A stretch of 63,551 bases of DNA from Neoroseomonas alkaliterrae (GTDB lineage: Bacteria > Pseudomonadota > Alphaproteobacteria > Acetobacterales > Acetobacteraceae): the NCBI RefSeq assembly GCF_014199195.1, contig NZ_JACIJE010000016.1, forward strand, positions 1-63,551, written 5' to 3'. The notes beneath the pieces are model-generated. The model was given only the letters and a program-made list of their open reading frames with translations, ran no database searches and was not told where the DNA came from. Shown piece after piece: positions 17,629 to 25,748 of this stretch (position 1 is its first letter; each line of letters begins with the position of its first letter). Made by a program: the position numbers and the translations under genes.

Positions 17629-17948
17629 TCCCACGGCGGCGCCGTCTCCAGCAGCTTGCGGAGCCGCCCATCCGGGTTCGGCGGCGCGTCGAGCAGTGCC
17701 TGGAATTTCGCGTAGGCCGCCGGCTGGGCGCGGAACAGCGTGCGGTCGAGGATGGCGTCTGCCGCCGCGCGGCGTGCAGCTTCCAGCATGAACTCCGACC
17801 GCGACTTGCCGGCGATCACAGCCGCCTGATCGATCAAGGCTCGCTCGTCAGGGCGGACGCGGATGTTGATCGCGCCGACCGTGGTGGCGCTCGGGCGGCG
17901 CGTCCGTGGCGTCGACGGCTTGGTGGTGCGCTTGGCGGGTGTGGGCAT
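17625..17948 (-). CDS. DUF1778 antitoxin, TacA type
   Basis: The antitoxin has a ribbon-helix-helix DNA-binding domain (INIRVRPDERALIDQAAVIAG then SRSEFMLEAA, residues 27-60) and a C-terminal toxin-binding tail ending in PPWE. A lysine/threonine-rich N-terminal extension of 25 residues precedes it. AGGAGG stands 5 nt before the ATG at 17948, which fixes the start. It should neutralise the GNAT toxin and repress its own promoter, probably through the palindrome at 17982-17994. Confidence 0.85.
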   Translation of the reverse strand: MPTPAKRTTKPSTPRTRRPSATTVGAINIRVRPDERALIDQAAVIAGKSRSEFMLEAARRAAADAILDRTLFRAQPAAYAKFQALLDAPPNPDGRLRKLLETAPPWE

Positions 17949-17981
17949 GGTGGCCTCCTGCCTGGGAGATAGGGCGGCGTA

Positions 17982-17994
17982 TGGACAATGTCCA
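17982..17994. promoter_or_regulatory. Palindromic operator candidate of the TacAT pair
   Basis: TGGACA-A-TGTCCA is a perfect 13-bp palindrome located 34 bp before the antitoxin start. A related half site (GGACATACA) lies at about 18046. Ribbon-helix-helix antitoxins bind short inverted repeats of this kind, so autoregulation is the likely role. The palindrome is seen; binding is inferred. Confidence 0.5.
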
Positions 17995-18216
17995 CCTTGC
18001 GCGCGAGCCCGGCCCGAAAGCGGGTTGCGGCGCTGGAACCACCGGACATACACTCTGGCCACGCTGACGATTTGCGCCCGCGCGGCGGCTCACCAGCCAC
18101 GCTGCGGCTCAATCGAGACAGTGGCTCTTGAGCCGCATGGTTCCTTCCTGGGCCCGGCGTATGCGGGATGCGGAAGCGCGCAACATCGCTAGCGCCAGGC
18201 TGGAAATATGGGTTGC

Positions 18217-18298
18217 GGTTTGCAGCATTACCCCGCGGCTTCAAATCGCTAGCTGCAAACCGGCGCCGGGCCGCGGCCCTGCAAACCACCTGCAAACC
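18217..18298. repeat. CTGCAAACC repeat cluster before the methyltransferases
   Basis: The 9-mer CTGCAAACC occurs three times (18253-18261, 18279-18287, 18290-18298), and once inverted as GGTTTGCAG (18217-18225). The last copy ends 10 bp before the ATG of the first methyltransferase. The 360-bp gap 17949-18308 holds these repeats, the antitoxin operator and no gene. The arrangement looks like an operator array for a phage repressor, or a minor iteron set. Confidence 0.5.
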
Positions 18299-18308
18299 GG
18301 ATGGCATC

Positions 18309-19781
18309 ATGACGCTCCCCTGGATCGCGGCGAAGATTGTGCTGCGTCCGGTGGCGGAGCTGCGCCCGCATGCGGGCAATGCCCGCGTGCACGGCGCCGC
18401 GCAGCTGGAGCAGATCAAGGCCAGCATGCTGGCCTTCGGGTTCACCAACCCGCTGCTGGTGGACGAGGATGGCGTGCTGATCGCCGGTCACGGCCGGCTC
18501 GAGGCCGCGACGGCGCTCGGCATCGCCAAGGTGCCGGTGATCGTGCTGCGCCACCTGTCCGCCGCGCAGAAGGAGGCGCTGCGCCTCGCCGACAATCGTA
18601 TCGCGGAGAACGCGACCTGGGACCAGGCGCTGCTGCGTGACGCGCTCGCTGCGGTGCAGACAGCGCAGGAAATTGATCTCGGCGCACTCGGCTTCTCGAC
18701 GGATGAGATCGCAGACATTCTCGCGGCGGCTGGAGATGCCGTGTCCGACGGCGACGCGCCCGAGGCTCTGTCCGCGGATCCCGCCGAGGGGGGCGGCGCG
18801 ACTGGCGCGGCGGGCACCGGGGAGGAGCCGGCGGACGATCCCGCCGATGCCGATCCGGAGCCGCCGCGCCAGGCCGTCACCCGTCCCGGCGATCTCTGGC
18901 TGCTGGGCGAGCATCGCCTTCTCTGCGGCGACAGCACCGATGCTGCCTCGGTCGCTCGCGTGATGGGCGAGGGCCGCGCCGCGCTGCTGTTCACCAGCCC
19001 GCCTTATGGGAACCAGCGGGACTACACCACCGGCGGTGTGACGGATTGGAATGCGCTGATGCAGGGTGTGTTCCAGCATCTCGACGCGGCCATGCGCCCG
19101 GACGGCCAGGTGCTGGTGAACCTCGGGCTGATCCATCGCGACAATGAATGGCAGCCCTATTGGGCCGGCTGGCTCGACTGGATGCGCGCCCGCGGCTGGC
19201 GCCGCTTCGGTCTCTACACCTGGGACCAGGGGCCCGGCCTGCCGGGAGACTGGAACGGGCGGCTGTCGCCCGCCTTCGAGTTGCTCTTCCACTTCAATCG
19301 CGAGGCCAGGCGCCCCAACAAGATCATCCCCTGCCGCTGGGCGGGGCACGTCAACTCCGAGAAGGGTGGCCTCCGCGCCAAGGACGGCACCGTCGGCGAA
19401 TGGCAGCATGCTGGCCAGGGCGTACAGGAGACCAGGATCCCGGACAACGTGCTGCGCATCACGCGGCACAAGGCCCGCGGCATCGAGACGGAGCATCCCG
19501 CGGTGTTCCCCGTCGCGCTGCCTGACTTCCTGATGCGCGCCTATGCCGACGAGGGCGACGTGGTGTTCGAGCCCTTCGCTGGCGCCGGCACCACCATTAT
19601 CGCTGGCCAGCGCACCGGCCGCCGCGTGCGGGCGATCGAGCTCGCGCCTGCCTATGTCGACCTGGCCGTGGCGCGGTGGCGGATGCTGCATCCCGATCTG
19701 CCAGTGACGCTGGCCGATGACGGTCGCGACTACGACGCCGTGGCCGCGGCGCGGGTGGAGGTCACCGCCGATGCAGCCTGA
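18309..19781 (+). CDS. ParB-domain DNA methyltransferase fusion (1)
   Basis: A 490-residue fusion. Residues 5-115 are a ParB/Srx-type domain (GHGRLEAATALG, LRLADNRIAENATWD). The rest is a beta-class DNA methyltransferase: motif IV is TSPPYGNQ, and motif I, FEPFAGAGTTIIAG, comes after it. SPPY points to N4-cytosine or N6-adenine modification. The linker (residues 140-195) is acidic and proline-rich. The ATG at 18309 is the first in frame after the repeat cluster. Such orphan enzymes protect phage DNA from host restriction or regulate phage genes. No restriction partner is present. Confidence 0.88.
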   Translation: MTLPWIAAKIVLRPVAELRPHAGNARVHGAAQLEQIKASMLAFGFTNPLLVDEDGVLIAGHGRLEAATALGIAKVPVIVLRHLSAAQKEALRLADNRIAENATWDQALLRDALAAVQTAQEIDLGALGFSTDEIADILAAAGDAVSDGDAPEALSADPAEGGGATGAAGTGEEPADDPADADPEPPRQAVTRPGDLWLLGEHRLLCGDSTDAASVARVMGEGRAALLFTSPPYGNQRDYTTGGVTDWNALMQGVFQHLDAAMRPDGQVLVNLGLIHRDNEWQPYWAGWLDWMRARGWRRFGLYTWDQGPGLPGDWNGRLSPAFELLFHFNREARRPNKIIPCRWAGHVNSEKGGLRAKDGTVGEWQHAGQGVQETRIPDNVLRITRHKARGIETEHPAVFPVALPDFLMRAYADEGDVVFEPFAGAGTTIIAGQRTGRRVRAIELAPAYVDLAVARWRMLHPDLPVTLADDGRDYDAVAAARVEVTADAA

Positions 19782-21039
19782 CCTCGTCGTCTCCGCGCTG
19801 CCGGTGGTCGCGTTGGTCCCCTATGCCGAGAACGCGCGCACGCACTCGCCGGCGCAGGTGGCGCAGATCGCCGCCTCCATCGCCGAGTTCGGCTTCGTGA
19901 ACCCGGTTCTGGTCGACGCCGAGGGCGTGCTGATCGCCGGCCATGGCCGCGTCATGGCGGCGAAGCAGCTCGGGCTCGCCTCGGTGCCGGTGCTGCGGCT
20001 CGGCCATCTCTCTCCCGCGCAGGCGCGTGCCCTGCGGCTGGCGGACAACCAGATCGCGCTGAACTCCGGCTGGGACGAGGCGCTGCTCGCCGCCGAGATT
20101 GCGCGCATCCGTGACGAGGCCGTCGTGGATCTCGACGTGCTGGGCTTCTCCGGCATGGAGCTCGACCGGCTGCTGGCTGCGGCCGACGCTGGCCTTGGCG
20201 ATGATGCCGACGACGCCCCGCCACCGCCCGTGGTGCCCGTCACGCGCACCGGCGATCTCTGGCGCTGCGGCGACCACCGCCTTCTCTGCGGCGACGCGAC
20301 GAAGCTGGTCGACGTGCAGCGCGCCCTCGGCGCCGGCCACCTCGCTGACATGGGTTTCGTCGATCCGCCCTACAACGTGGCCTACGAGGGCGGCACCGCC
20401 GCCAAGATGACCATCGCCAATGATGCGCTCGGCGGTGGCTTCCCCGAGTTCCTTCGTCCCGCGCTGGCCAACCTGCTCTCGGTCACCAAGGGCGCCTGCT
20501 ACGTCTGCATGTCCTCCTCCGAATGGCCGACGCTGCATCGCGTCTGGCAGGAGGCCGGAGGCAAATGGTCGAGCACGATCATCTGGGCGAAGAACACCTT
20601 CGCGCTCGGCCGCGCCGACTACCATCAGCAGTTCGAGGCGATGCTCTACGGGTGGAAGGCCGGCGCGCAGCACTACTGGTGCGGCGCCCGCGACCAGGGA
20701 AATGTCTGGCACTTCGACAAGCCGGCGCGGAATGACCTGCACCCCACCATGAAGCCGGTGGCGCTGGTCGAGCGCGCCATTCGCAATAGCAGCAAGCCGC
20801 GCGACACGGTGCTGGACTGCTTCGGTGGGTCGGGCACCACCATGATCGCGGCGGAGCGCACGGGGCGTCGCGCCGTCCTGCTGGAGATCGACCCTGCCTA
20901 TGCTGACGTCATCGTGCGTCGCTGGCAGGAGACGACTGGCGAAGCGGCCGTGCTGGAAGGCGATGATCGCATCTTCGCCGATGTCGCCGCGGCACGCGGC
21001 ACCAGCAATCATGATGTGATCCAGACCGGCGAATCATAG
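19771..21039 (+). CDS. ParB-domain DNA methyltransferase fusion (2)
   Basis: A second, clearly paralogous fusion of 422 residues overlaps the first by 11 nt. The ParB-like domain (residues 5-110: GHGRVMAAKQLG, LRLADNQIALNSGWD) is followed by a methyltransferase with motif IV DPPYNVAYEG and motif I LDCFGGSGTTMIAAE, again beta class and CcrM-like; DPPY usually means N6-adenine. The different catalytic motifs suggest the two enzymes modify different bases or sites. Both probably serve anti-restriction. Confidence 0.88.
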   Translation: MQPDLVVSALPVVALVPYAENARTHSPAQVAQIAASIAEFGFVNPVLVDAEGVLIAGHGRVMAAKQLGLASVPVLRLGHLSPAQARALRLADNQIALNSGWDEALLAAEIARIRDEAVVDLDVLGFSGMELDRLLAAADAGLGDDADDAPPPPVVPVTRTGDLWRCGDHRLLCGDATKLVDVQRALGAGHLADMGFVDPPYNVAYEGGTAAKMTIANDALGGGFPEFLRPALANLLSVTKGACYVCMSSSEWPTLHRVWQEAGGKWSSTIIWAKNTFALGRADYHQQFEAMLYGWKAGAQHYWCGARDQGNVWHFDKPARNDLHPTMKPVALVERAIRNSSKPRDTVLDCFGGSGTTMIAAERTGRRAVLLEIDPAYADVIVRRWQETTGEAAVLEGDDRIFADVAAARGTSNHDVIQTGES

Positions 21040-21079
21040 CAATCTCGCGCCGCTGCATCTTGCTTGGCTCGTGCGCGCC

Positions 21080-21106
21080 ACAGCGCGAATGGTCCGTCAC
21101 ACGCAG
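21080..21106 (+). promoter_or_regulatory. Duplicated 27-bp upstream element, copy 1
   Basis: A 27-bp sequence beginning ACAGCGCGAAT and ending ACACGCAG recurs at 22418-22444 with two mismatches. Each copy is followed by 31-33 bp and then the ATG of a small gene (21140 and 22476). The matched position in front of two unrelated genes suggests a shared promoter or operator. Confidence 0.5.
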
Positions 21107-21139
21107 AGCATCACGCCCTGCACCACGACGGAGAGCACC

Positions 21140-21376
21140 ATGACCGACCGCGAAGCCCGCGCCGCCCGCAACCAGGAACGCAGCCTGGCCGCCTTCCTCG
21201 CGAAGAAGGCCGAATTCGACGCCCTCCTCGCTGAACTCACCCAGGCCAGCGCGGACCATTTCGGCGCGGACCCGGAGACGGTGCTGTGGGGCGAAGCGGC
21301 TTGGCTTTCGGATGCCACCGCGAAGCTGAAGGACATCGCAGACCAGCATTTCCGCCGCGGCGAATACGCAGCCTGA
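21140..21376 (+). CDS. Small acidic phage protein, 78 aa
   Basis: A 78-residue helical protein (REARAARNQERSLAAFLAKK, then DALLAELTQASADHFG). I do not recognise a family. GGAG lies 7 nt before the ATG and the duplicated 27-bp element lies 33 bp upstream, which support the start. It stands alone between the methyltransferases and the DUF3489 gene and may be a small phage modulator. Confidence 0.6.
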   Translation: MTDREARAARNQERSLAAFLAKKAEFDALLAELTQASADHFGADPETVLWGEAAWLSDATAKLKDIADQHFRRGEYAA

Positions 21377-21471
21377 CGCGGGCCACTTCCGCACCGCCCC
21401 GACCGGCAGCGCCGGCGGGGCTCCCGGCAGTAGGGGCCGATGGTCGGCACCCGCAACCGGAGACCACCACG

Positions 21472-22329
21472 ATGACCAAGCTTTCCGACACCCAGCGCGT
21501 GATCCTCAGCGCCGCCGCGCAGCACGAGATGGGCCTCGCCCGCGCGCCGAAGACCCTGCCGGCTGCGGCCCGCAACGCGGTGTTCCGCAGCCTGATCAAA
21601 AACAACCTTCTGACCGAGATCAACGCCCCGCGGGACTTCGTGAGGCTGGGCTGGCGCCAGGATGAGGACGGCACCTGGATCGTGGCGCGCATAACCGACG
21701 AGGGGCTGCGCGCCATAGGCATCGACCCGAACGAGGGCGACGCGGTGGCCGGCGAGCCCGACTGCTCCGGCATCGAGGCCAGCATGCCCGACACGGCGCC
21801 CACGGGCGCGGAGGAGACGGCGCCGCAGGGTGAGGACGCCACGGTCGCCGAAGCCGCCCAGACTGCGCCCCTGACGGAGGAAATCGCCATGCTCGACCAG
21901 GCCCTGGCGGTACGCCGCGCCACGCCGCGCACCAGTCTGCGCGACGCTGCCGCGGCGGTGCTAGCCGCCTGGGATGACGAGGCCAACCGCGAGGGCGACA
22001 TGATCGGCGCCCTCGACGCGCCGATGGAGGCACTGCGCACCCTGCTCGCCGGCAAGCCGGCCCGCGTCGCCCGCGAGCCGGGTACGCCGCGGAAGCCGCG
22101 CGAGGGCACGAAGCAGGAGCAGGTGCTCGCCATGCTGCGCCGCCCCGAGGGCGCGACCGTCGCGCAGATCGCCGAGGCGACGGGCTGGGCGCAGCACACG
22201 GTCCGCGGCTTCTTCGCCGGGCTGAAAAAGAAGGGTCACAGCATCGAAGTGCGCGAGCGTATCCGCCAGGTCGGCCCGAACAAGACCGGCGCGAAGGGCT
22301 CCTTCACCATCTACGCCCTGACGGAGTGA
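21472..22329 (+). CDS. DUF3489 protein
   Basis: The C-terminal 60 residues (KQEQVLAMLRRPEGATVAQI, TGWAQHTVRGFFAGLKKKG) form the DUF3489 winged-helix-like domain common in alphaproteobacterial phages. The N-terminal half (LSDTQRVILSAAAQ) resembles a second small HTH; the middle (residues 85-150) is acidic and disordered. At 285 residues it is full length. It is followed by a terminator hairpin at 22363-22393. Likely a DNA-binding regulator; targets unknown. Confidence 0.75.
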   Translation: MTKLSDTQRVILSAAAQHEMGLARAPKTLPAAARNAVFRSLIKNNLLTEINAPRDFVRLGWRQDEDGTWIVARITDEGLRAIGIDPNEGDAVAGEPDCSGIEASMPDTAPTGAEETAPQGEDATVAEAAQTAPLTEEIAMLDQALAVRRATPRTSLRDAAAAVLAAWDDEANREGDMIGALDAPMEALRTLLAGKPARVAREPGTPRKPREGTKQEQVLAMLRRPEGATVAQIAEATGWAQHTVRGFFAGLKKKGHSIEVRERIRQVGPNKTGAKGSFTIYALTE

Positions 22330-22362
22330 AGCATCTCAGCCACGCCACTGAACATGATCGGG

Positions 22363-22395
22363 AGCGCCGGGGATCAATCAAATTCCCGGCGCTTT
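22363..22395 (+). terminator. Rho-independent terminator after DUF3489
   Basis: AGCGCCGGG (22363-22371) pairs perfectly with CCCGGCGCT (22385-22393), with a 13-nt AT-rich loop, and a short TTTAT follows. The position 33 bp after the DUF3489 stop and before the second copy of the 27-bp element fits an end of transcription followed by a new promoter. The T-run is short, so efficiency is uncertain. Confidence 0.55.
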
Positions 22396-22417
22396 ATCGA
22401 GTTGGCTGCGCTCCGAC

Positions 22418-22444
22418 ACAGCGCGAATCGTCCGTCACGCGCAG
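22418..22444 (+). promoter_or_regulatory. Duplicated 27-bp upstream element, copy 2
   Basis: This is the second copy of the element at 21080-21106, differing at two positions. It lies 25 bp after the terminator hairpin and 31 bp before the ATG at 22476, as expected for a promoter of the pre-packaging gene pair. Confidence 0.5.
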
Positions 22445-22475
22445 GGGCATCCCGCCCCGCCAGACGGAGACGACG

Positions 22476-22676
22476 ATGAGCACCACCATCCTCCCGCACG
22501 AAACGGCCGAAGGCCCGCAGGATCGCGCCGCCTGGCAGCAGCTTCTCGCCACCGCGCCGCGCGGCACCGACAGCGTGGGACGCGCCACCATTCAGGTCTG
22601 CACCGCCAGCGACGGGCGCGGGATCTTCGCCACGGTGGACTACGCCACTTGGCAGACCGAGAAGGAGGAGGGCTGA
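22476..22676 (+). CDS. Hypothetical phage protein, 66 aa
   Basis: A 66-residue protein with no recognised family (RGTDSVGRATIQVCTASDGR is its most structured stretch). The ATG is placed by the GGAG 8 nt upstream and the duplicated promoter-like element. Its stop overlaps the next start as TGATG, so the pair is coupled. It stands directly before the DNA packaging genes. Confidence 0.6.
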   Translation: MSTTILPHETAEGPQDRAAWQQLLATAPRGTDSVGRATIQVCTASDGRGIFATVDYATWQTEKEEG

Positions 22677-22957
22677 TGCCCTCCGAGCGACGCTGGATCA
22701 TCCTGGCGCAGGACGGGCGGCACGTGACGATGGGCCGCGCCGCGCCGCCCAGCGAAGCCGAGATCGAGGCCGCCGCCGCGGCGCTTGCCGCACAGGGGCT
22801 GGCAGGCTGGCTCGCCACACTCGACGGGAACTACTGGTCGCGCCGCCGCGTGGCCCTCGCGCCGGTGCAGATGCTCGGCGACGGCGCCACGCTGGACTGG
22901 TCCGCCGCCATCACCGCCTTTGAAGCCGCCCGCCAGCGCGCCCTTCGTCCCCTCTGA
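22676..22957 (+). CDS. Hypothetical phage protein, 93 aa
   Basis: A 93-residue protein with the elements RRWIILAQDGRHVTMG and an alanine-rich helix typical of short phage genes found ahead of terminases; similar proteins are annotated only as hypothetical. The start overlaps the preceding stop. No motif indicates a function. Confidence 0.6.
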   Translation: MPSERRWIILAQDGRHVTMGRAAPPSEAEIEAAAAALAAQGLAGWLATLDGNYWSRRRVALAPVQMLGDGATLDWSAAITAFEAARQRALRPL

Positions 22958-22997
22958 GAAGGCCGGCATCGCCATCACGCGCGGCGGCTTGCGGGCC

Positions 22998-23019
22998 CCC
23001 ATCGCGGCTCCGCGATGGG
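22998..23019. repeat. 10-bp inverted repeat before the terminase
   Basis: CCCATCGCGG (22998-23007) and CCGCGATGGG (23010-23019) are perfect inverted arms with a 2-bp spacer. They lie 16 bp before the small terminase ATG. There is no T-run, so a terminator is unlikely. A packaging-initiation (cos or pac) element or an operator is possible. Confidence 0.35.
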
Positions 23020-23035
23020 AGGCAGAGTCGCCGCC

Positions 23036-23566
23036 ATGCCGGAACTGACCGCCTCCACGCGCGAGGCCGCGCGCCGCCTTGGCGTCAGCGACACCGCCAT
23101 CCACAAGGCCGAACGTGCGGGCCGCATCGCCCGCGAGCCGGACGGCCAGTGGGACATCGACAAAACCCGCCGTCGCCTGGTGGAGACCGCTGATCCCGCC
23201 CGCTCGCCCCTGGCCAGTGGCGCGGGCGCGGACGGCACGCCCTTCGCGCGGCTGAAGGTCGCGCAACTCGCCCTGAAGGTGGAGGCGCAGCGCCTTTCGC
23301 TGGACGAGACCAAGCGCCGCCTGCTGGACGTTGCCGAGGCCAACGCCGCGCTCGATGAGATCGGCAGCACCATGCGCGACGCGCTGCTGAACTGGCCCGC
23401 CCGCGTCTCCGGCCTGATCGCCGCCGAGATCAGCGTCGATCCGCATCTGCTGCAGACCATCCTGCAGAGCCACATCAACGACCTGCTGACGGAGGCCGCA
23501 GATCGCTTCGATCCCGCAGCCCTCGGCGGCAGCGCCGCCGGCAGAGATCGGCCCCCGGACGCGTGA
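23036..23566 (+). CDS. Small terminase subunit (Nu1-like)
   Basis: The small terminase recognises the packaging site. The N-terminal 40 residues form an excisionase/Nu1-type HTH (TREAARRLGVSDTAIHKAE) and the central part is a helical oligomerisation region. Length (176 aa) fits the family. I chose ATG 23036 because the other in-frame ATG, 23015, lies inside the inverted repeat without a ribosome site. It directly precedes the GpA terminase gene, the usual order. Confidence 0.75.
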   Translation: MPELTASTREAARRLGVSDTAIHKAERAGRIAREPDGQWDIDKTRRRLVETADPARSPLASGAGADGTPFARLKVAQLALKVEAQRLSLDETKRRLLDVAEANAALDEIGSTMRDALLNWPARVSGLIAAEISVDPHLLQTILQSHINDLLTEAADRFDPAALGGSAAGRDRPPDA

Positions 23567-23570
23567 GCAT

Positions 23571-25499
23571 GTGCGCCGCCGCGTCGGCGCGATGCTGCGC
23601 CCACCACCGCAGCTCACCGTCTCGGAATGGGCTGAGCGCCATCGCATGCTCGGCAGCCGGGCCTCGGCCGAGCCCGGTCCCTGGCGCACCAGCCGCACGC
23701 CCTACCTCAAGGACGTGATGGACGCGCTCTCGGCGGTGCATCCTGCCCGGCGCGTGGTGTTCATGAAGGGGGCGCAGGTCGGCGCGACGGAGAGCGGTAA
23801 CAACTGGCTCGGCTACATCATGCACCACGTGCCGGCGCCGGCGCTGGCGGTGCAGCCGACCGTGGAGCTGGCCAAGCGCTTCTCGCGCCAGCGTATTGAC
23901 CCGCTGCTGGAGGAAACGCCCGCGCTGCGGGAGCGGGTCGCGCCGGCCCGGGCGCGGGACAGCGGCAACACCATGCTGTCGAAGGAATTCCCCGGCGGCA
24001 TTCTGGTCCTGACCGGCGCCAACAGCGCGGTCGGGCTGCGCTCGATGACGGCACGCTTCCTCTTTCTCGACGAGGTGGACGCCTATCCCGGCGACGTCGC
24101 CGGCGAGGGTGATCCCATTGCCCTGGCCGAGGCCCGGGCCCGAACCTTCGGCTGGCGCCGCAAGGCGTTCCTGGTCAGCACGCCCACCATCGCCGGGCGC
24201 AGCCGCATCGAGCGGGAATACCTCGCCTCCGACCAGCGGCGGTTCTTCGTGCCGTGCACGGCCTGTGGCGAGATGCAGTGGCTGCGCTTCGAGCGGCTGC
24301 TCTGGGAGAAGGGTGCGCCAGAGACGGCGCGGTATCACTGCTCGGCCTGCGACCACCCCATGCAGGAGCACGACAAGACCGCCATGCTCGGCGGCGGGGA
24401 ATGGCGCGCGACGGCCGAGGGCCAGGATCCGCACACCATCGGCTTTCACATCTCGGCGCTGTACTCGCCCGTCGGCTGGCTCTCCTGGGCACAGATCGCC
24501 CGCGATTGGGAGGCGGCCCAGGGCAAGCCCGAGGACATCAAGACCTTCAAGAACACCGTGCTGGGCGAGACCTGGCAGGAGCAGGGCGAGGCCCCGGATT
24601 GGGAACGGCTCGTCGAGCGCCGCGAGGATTTCCGGATGGGCGTCGTGCCCACCGGTGCGCTGGTCCTGACCGCCGGCGTCGACGTGCAGGACGATCGCCT
24701 GGAATGCGATGTCTGGGGCTGGGCCGAGGGCTTCTCGTCCTGGCTGGTCGATCACGTGGTCATCCCCGGCAGCCCGCGGGATCGCGAGCCGTGGAACGAA
24801 CTGGCGAAGCTCCTGGCGCGCGACTGGCCCCGGCACGGTGGCGGTGCGATGCGCATCGCCCGCCTCTGCGTCGACACCGGCGGCCGGGACACGGCGGCGG
24901 TCTATGGCCACCTGCGCCGCCTGCGGGATCCGCGCATCGCGCCCACCAAGGGCATCGACGGTTGGAACCGGGCACAGCCGGTCCAAGGCCCGACGCCAGT
25001 GGATGCGCTGGTGAACGGCCAGAAGCTGCGGCGCGGCCTGAAACTCTGGACGGTGTCGGTCTCCACCTGGAAGGCCGATCTCTACCGGCGTCTCTGGCTC
25101 GGCCGCGGCGACGCAGAGGAGCTGCCGCCCGGCTGGGTGCATCTGCCGCGGGCGATCGATGTCGAATGGGTCAAGCAGCTGGTTGCGGAGCAGCTGCGCA
25201 CCACGAAGGATCGCCGCGGCTTTGCCCGGCAGGAATGGGCCAAGCTGCGGGAACGCAATGAGGCGCTGGACTGCGCGGTGCTGGCTCGCGCGGCGCTCTG
25301 GCTGCTCGGCGCGGATCGCTACGGCGAGCAGTTCTGGGCGCGGCTGCGGGATGAGGCGGCGGATGCGCCGCTGCGGACCAGCGAGGTTCCCGCCGCCGGG
25401 AATGTCGCTCTGCCATCACAGCCGCCGGCGGCCACGCCGGCACCCGACAGCCAGCGCCCGCGGGGCTGGCTCGCGCCACGCAGTGGCTGGCTTCGCTGA
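23571..25499 (+). CDS. Large terminase subunit, GpA family
   Basis: This ATP-driven motor packages phage DNA into procapsids and cuts it. The 642-residue protein has the GpA ATPase domain with a Walker A-like KGAQVGATE at residues 66-74 and Walker B FLFLDEVD at 163-170. A cysteine pair region (CTACGEMQW and CSACDHPM) follows, as in GpA proteins. The nuclease domain begins near residue 365 with AGVDVQDDRLE. Start is GTG 23571 or ATG 23592. The disordered proline-rich C-terminus may contact the portal. Confidence 0.95.
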   Translation: MRRRVGAMLRPPPQLTVSEWAERHRMLGSRASAEPGPWRTSRTPYLKDVMDALSAVHPARRVVFMKGAQVGATESGNNWLGYIMHHVPAPALAVQPTVELAKRFSRQRIDPLLEETPALRERVAPARARDSGNTMLSKEFPGGILVLTGANSAVGLRSMTARFLFLDEVDAYPGDVAGEGDPIALAEARARTFGWRRKAFLVSTPTIAGRSRIEREYLASDQRRFFVPCTACGEMQWLRFERLLWEKGAPETARYHCSACDHPMQEHDKTAMLGGGEWRATAEGQDPHTIGFHISALYSPVGWLSWAQIARDWEAAQGKPEDIKTFKNTVLGETWQEQGEAPDWERLVERREDFRMGVVPTGALVLTAGVDVQDDRLECDVWGWAEGFSSWLVDHVVIPGSPRDREPWNELAKLLARDWPRHGGGAMRIARLCVDTGGRDTAAVYGHLRRLRDPRIAPTKGIDGWNRAQPVQGPTPVDALVNGQKLRRGLKLWTVSVSTWKADLYRRLWLGRGDAEELPPGWVHLPRAIDVEWVKQLVAEQLRTTKDRRGFARQEWAKLRERNEALDCAVLARAALWLLGADRYGEQFWARLRDEAADAPLRTSEVPAAGNVALPSQPPAATPAPDSQRPRGWLAPRSGWLR

Positions 25500-25511
25500 A
25501 GGAGGACGAGC

Positions 25512-25748
25512 ATGGACCCGACCGTCCTCGCCTGGGCACTTGCACAGCCCGCCGGCACCCGCGCCACCGTGCTGGCCGCCGCCTTCACCGGCGGCACCAC
25601 GCGCGTGACCTTCGACGGGCGCACCGTGGAATACCGCTCGCTGGATGAACTTGGGCGCGCCCTGTCGGTGCTACACGCCGCGGAGAACACCGCCGCACGC
25701 CGCCCCAGCGTGACCTTCGCCAGCTTCTCGCGCGAGGGAACCAGGTGA
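25512..25748 (+). CDS. Head-tail joining protein, gpW-like
   Basis: The 78-residue product has the size and position of lambda gpW, between terminase A and portal B. The motif VTFDGRTVEYRSLDEL is typical of the family in alphaproteobacterial phages. AAGGAGG precedes the ATG, and the stop overlaps the portal start. It should close the DNA exit channel after packaging. Confidence 0.8.
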   Translation: MDPTVLAWALAQPAGTRATVLAAAFTGGTTRVTFDGRTVEYRSLDELGRALSVLHAAENTAARRPSVTFASFSREGTR

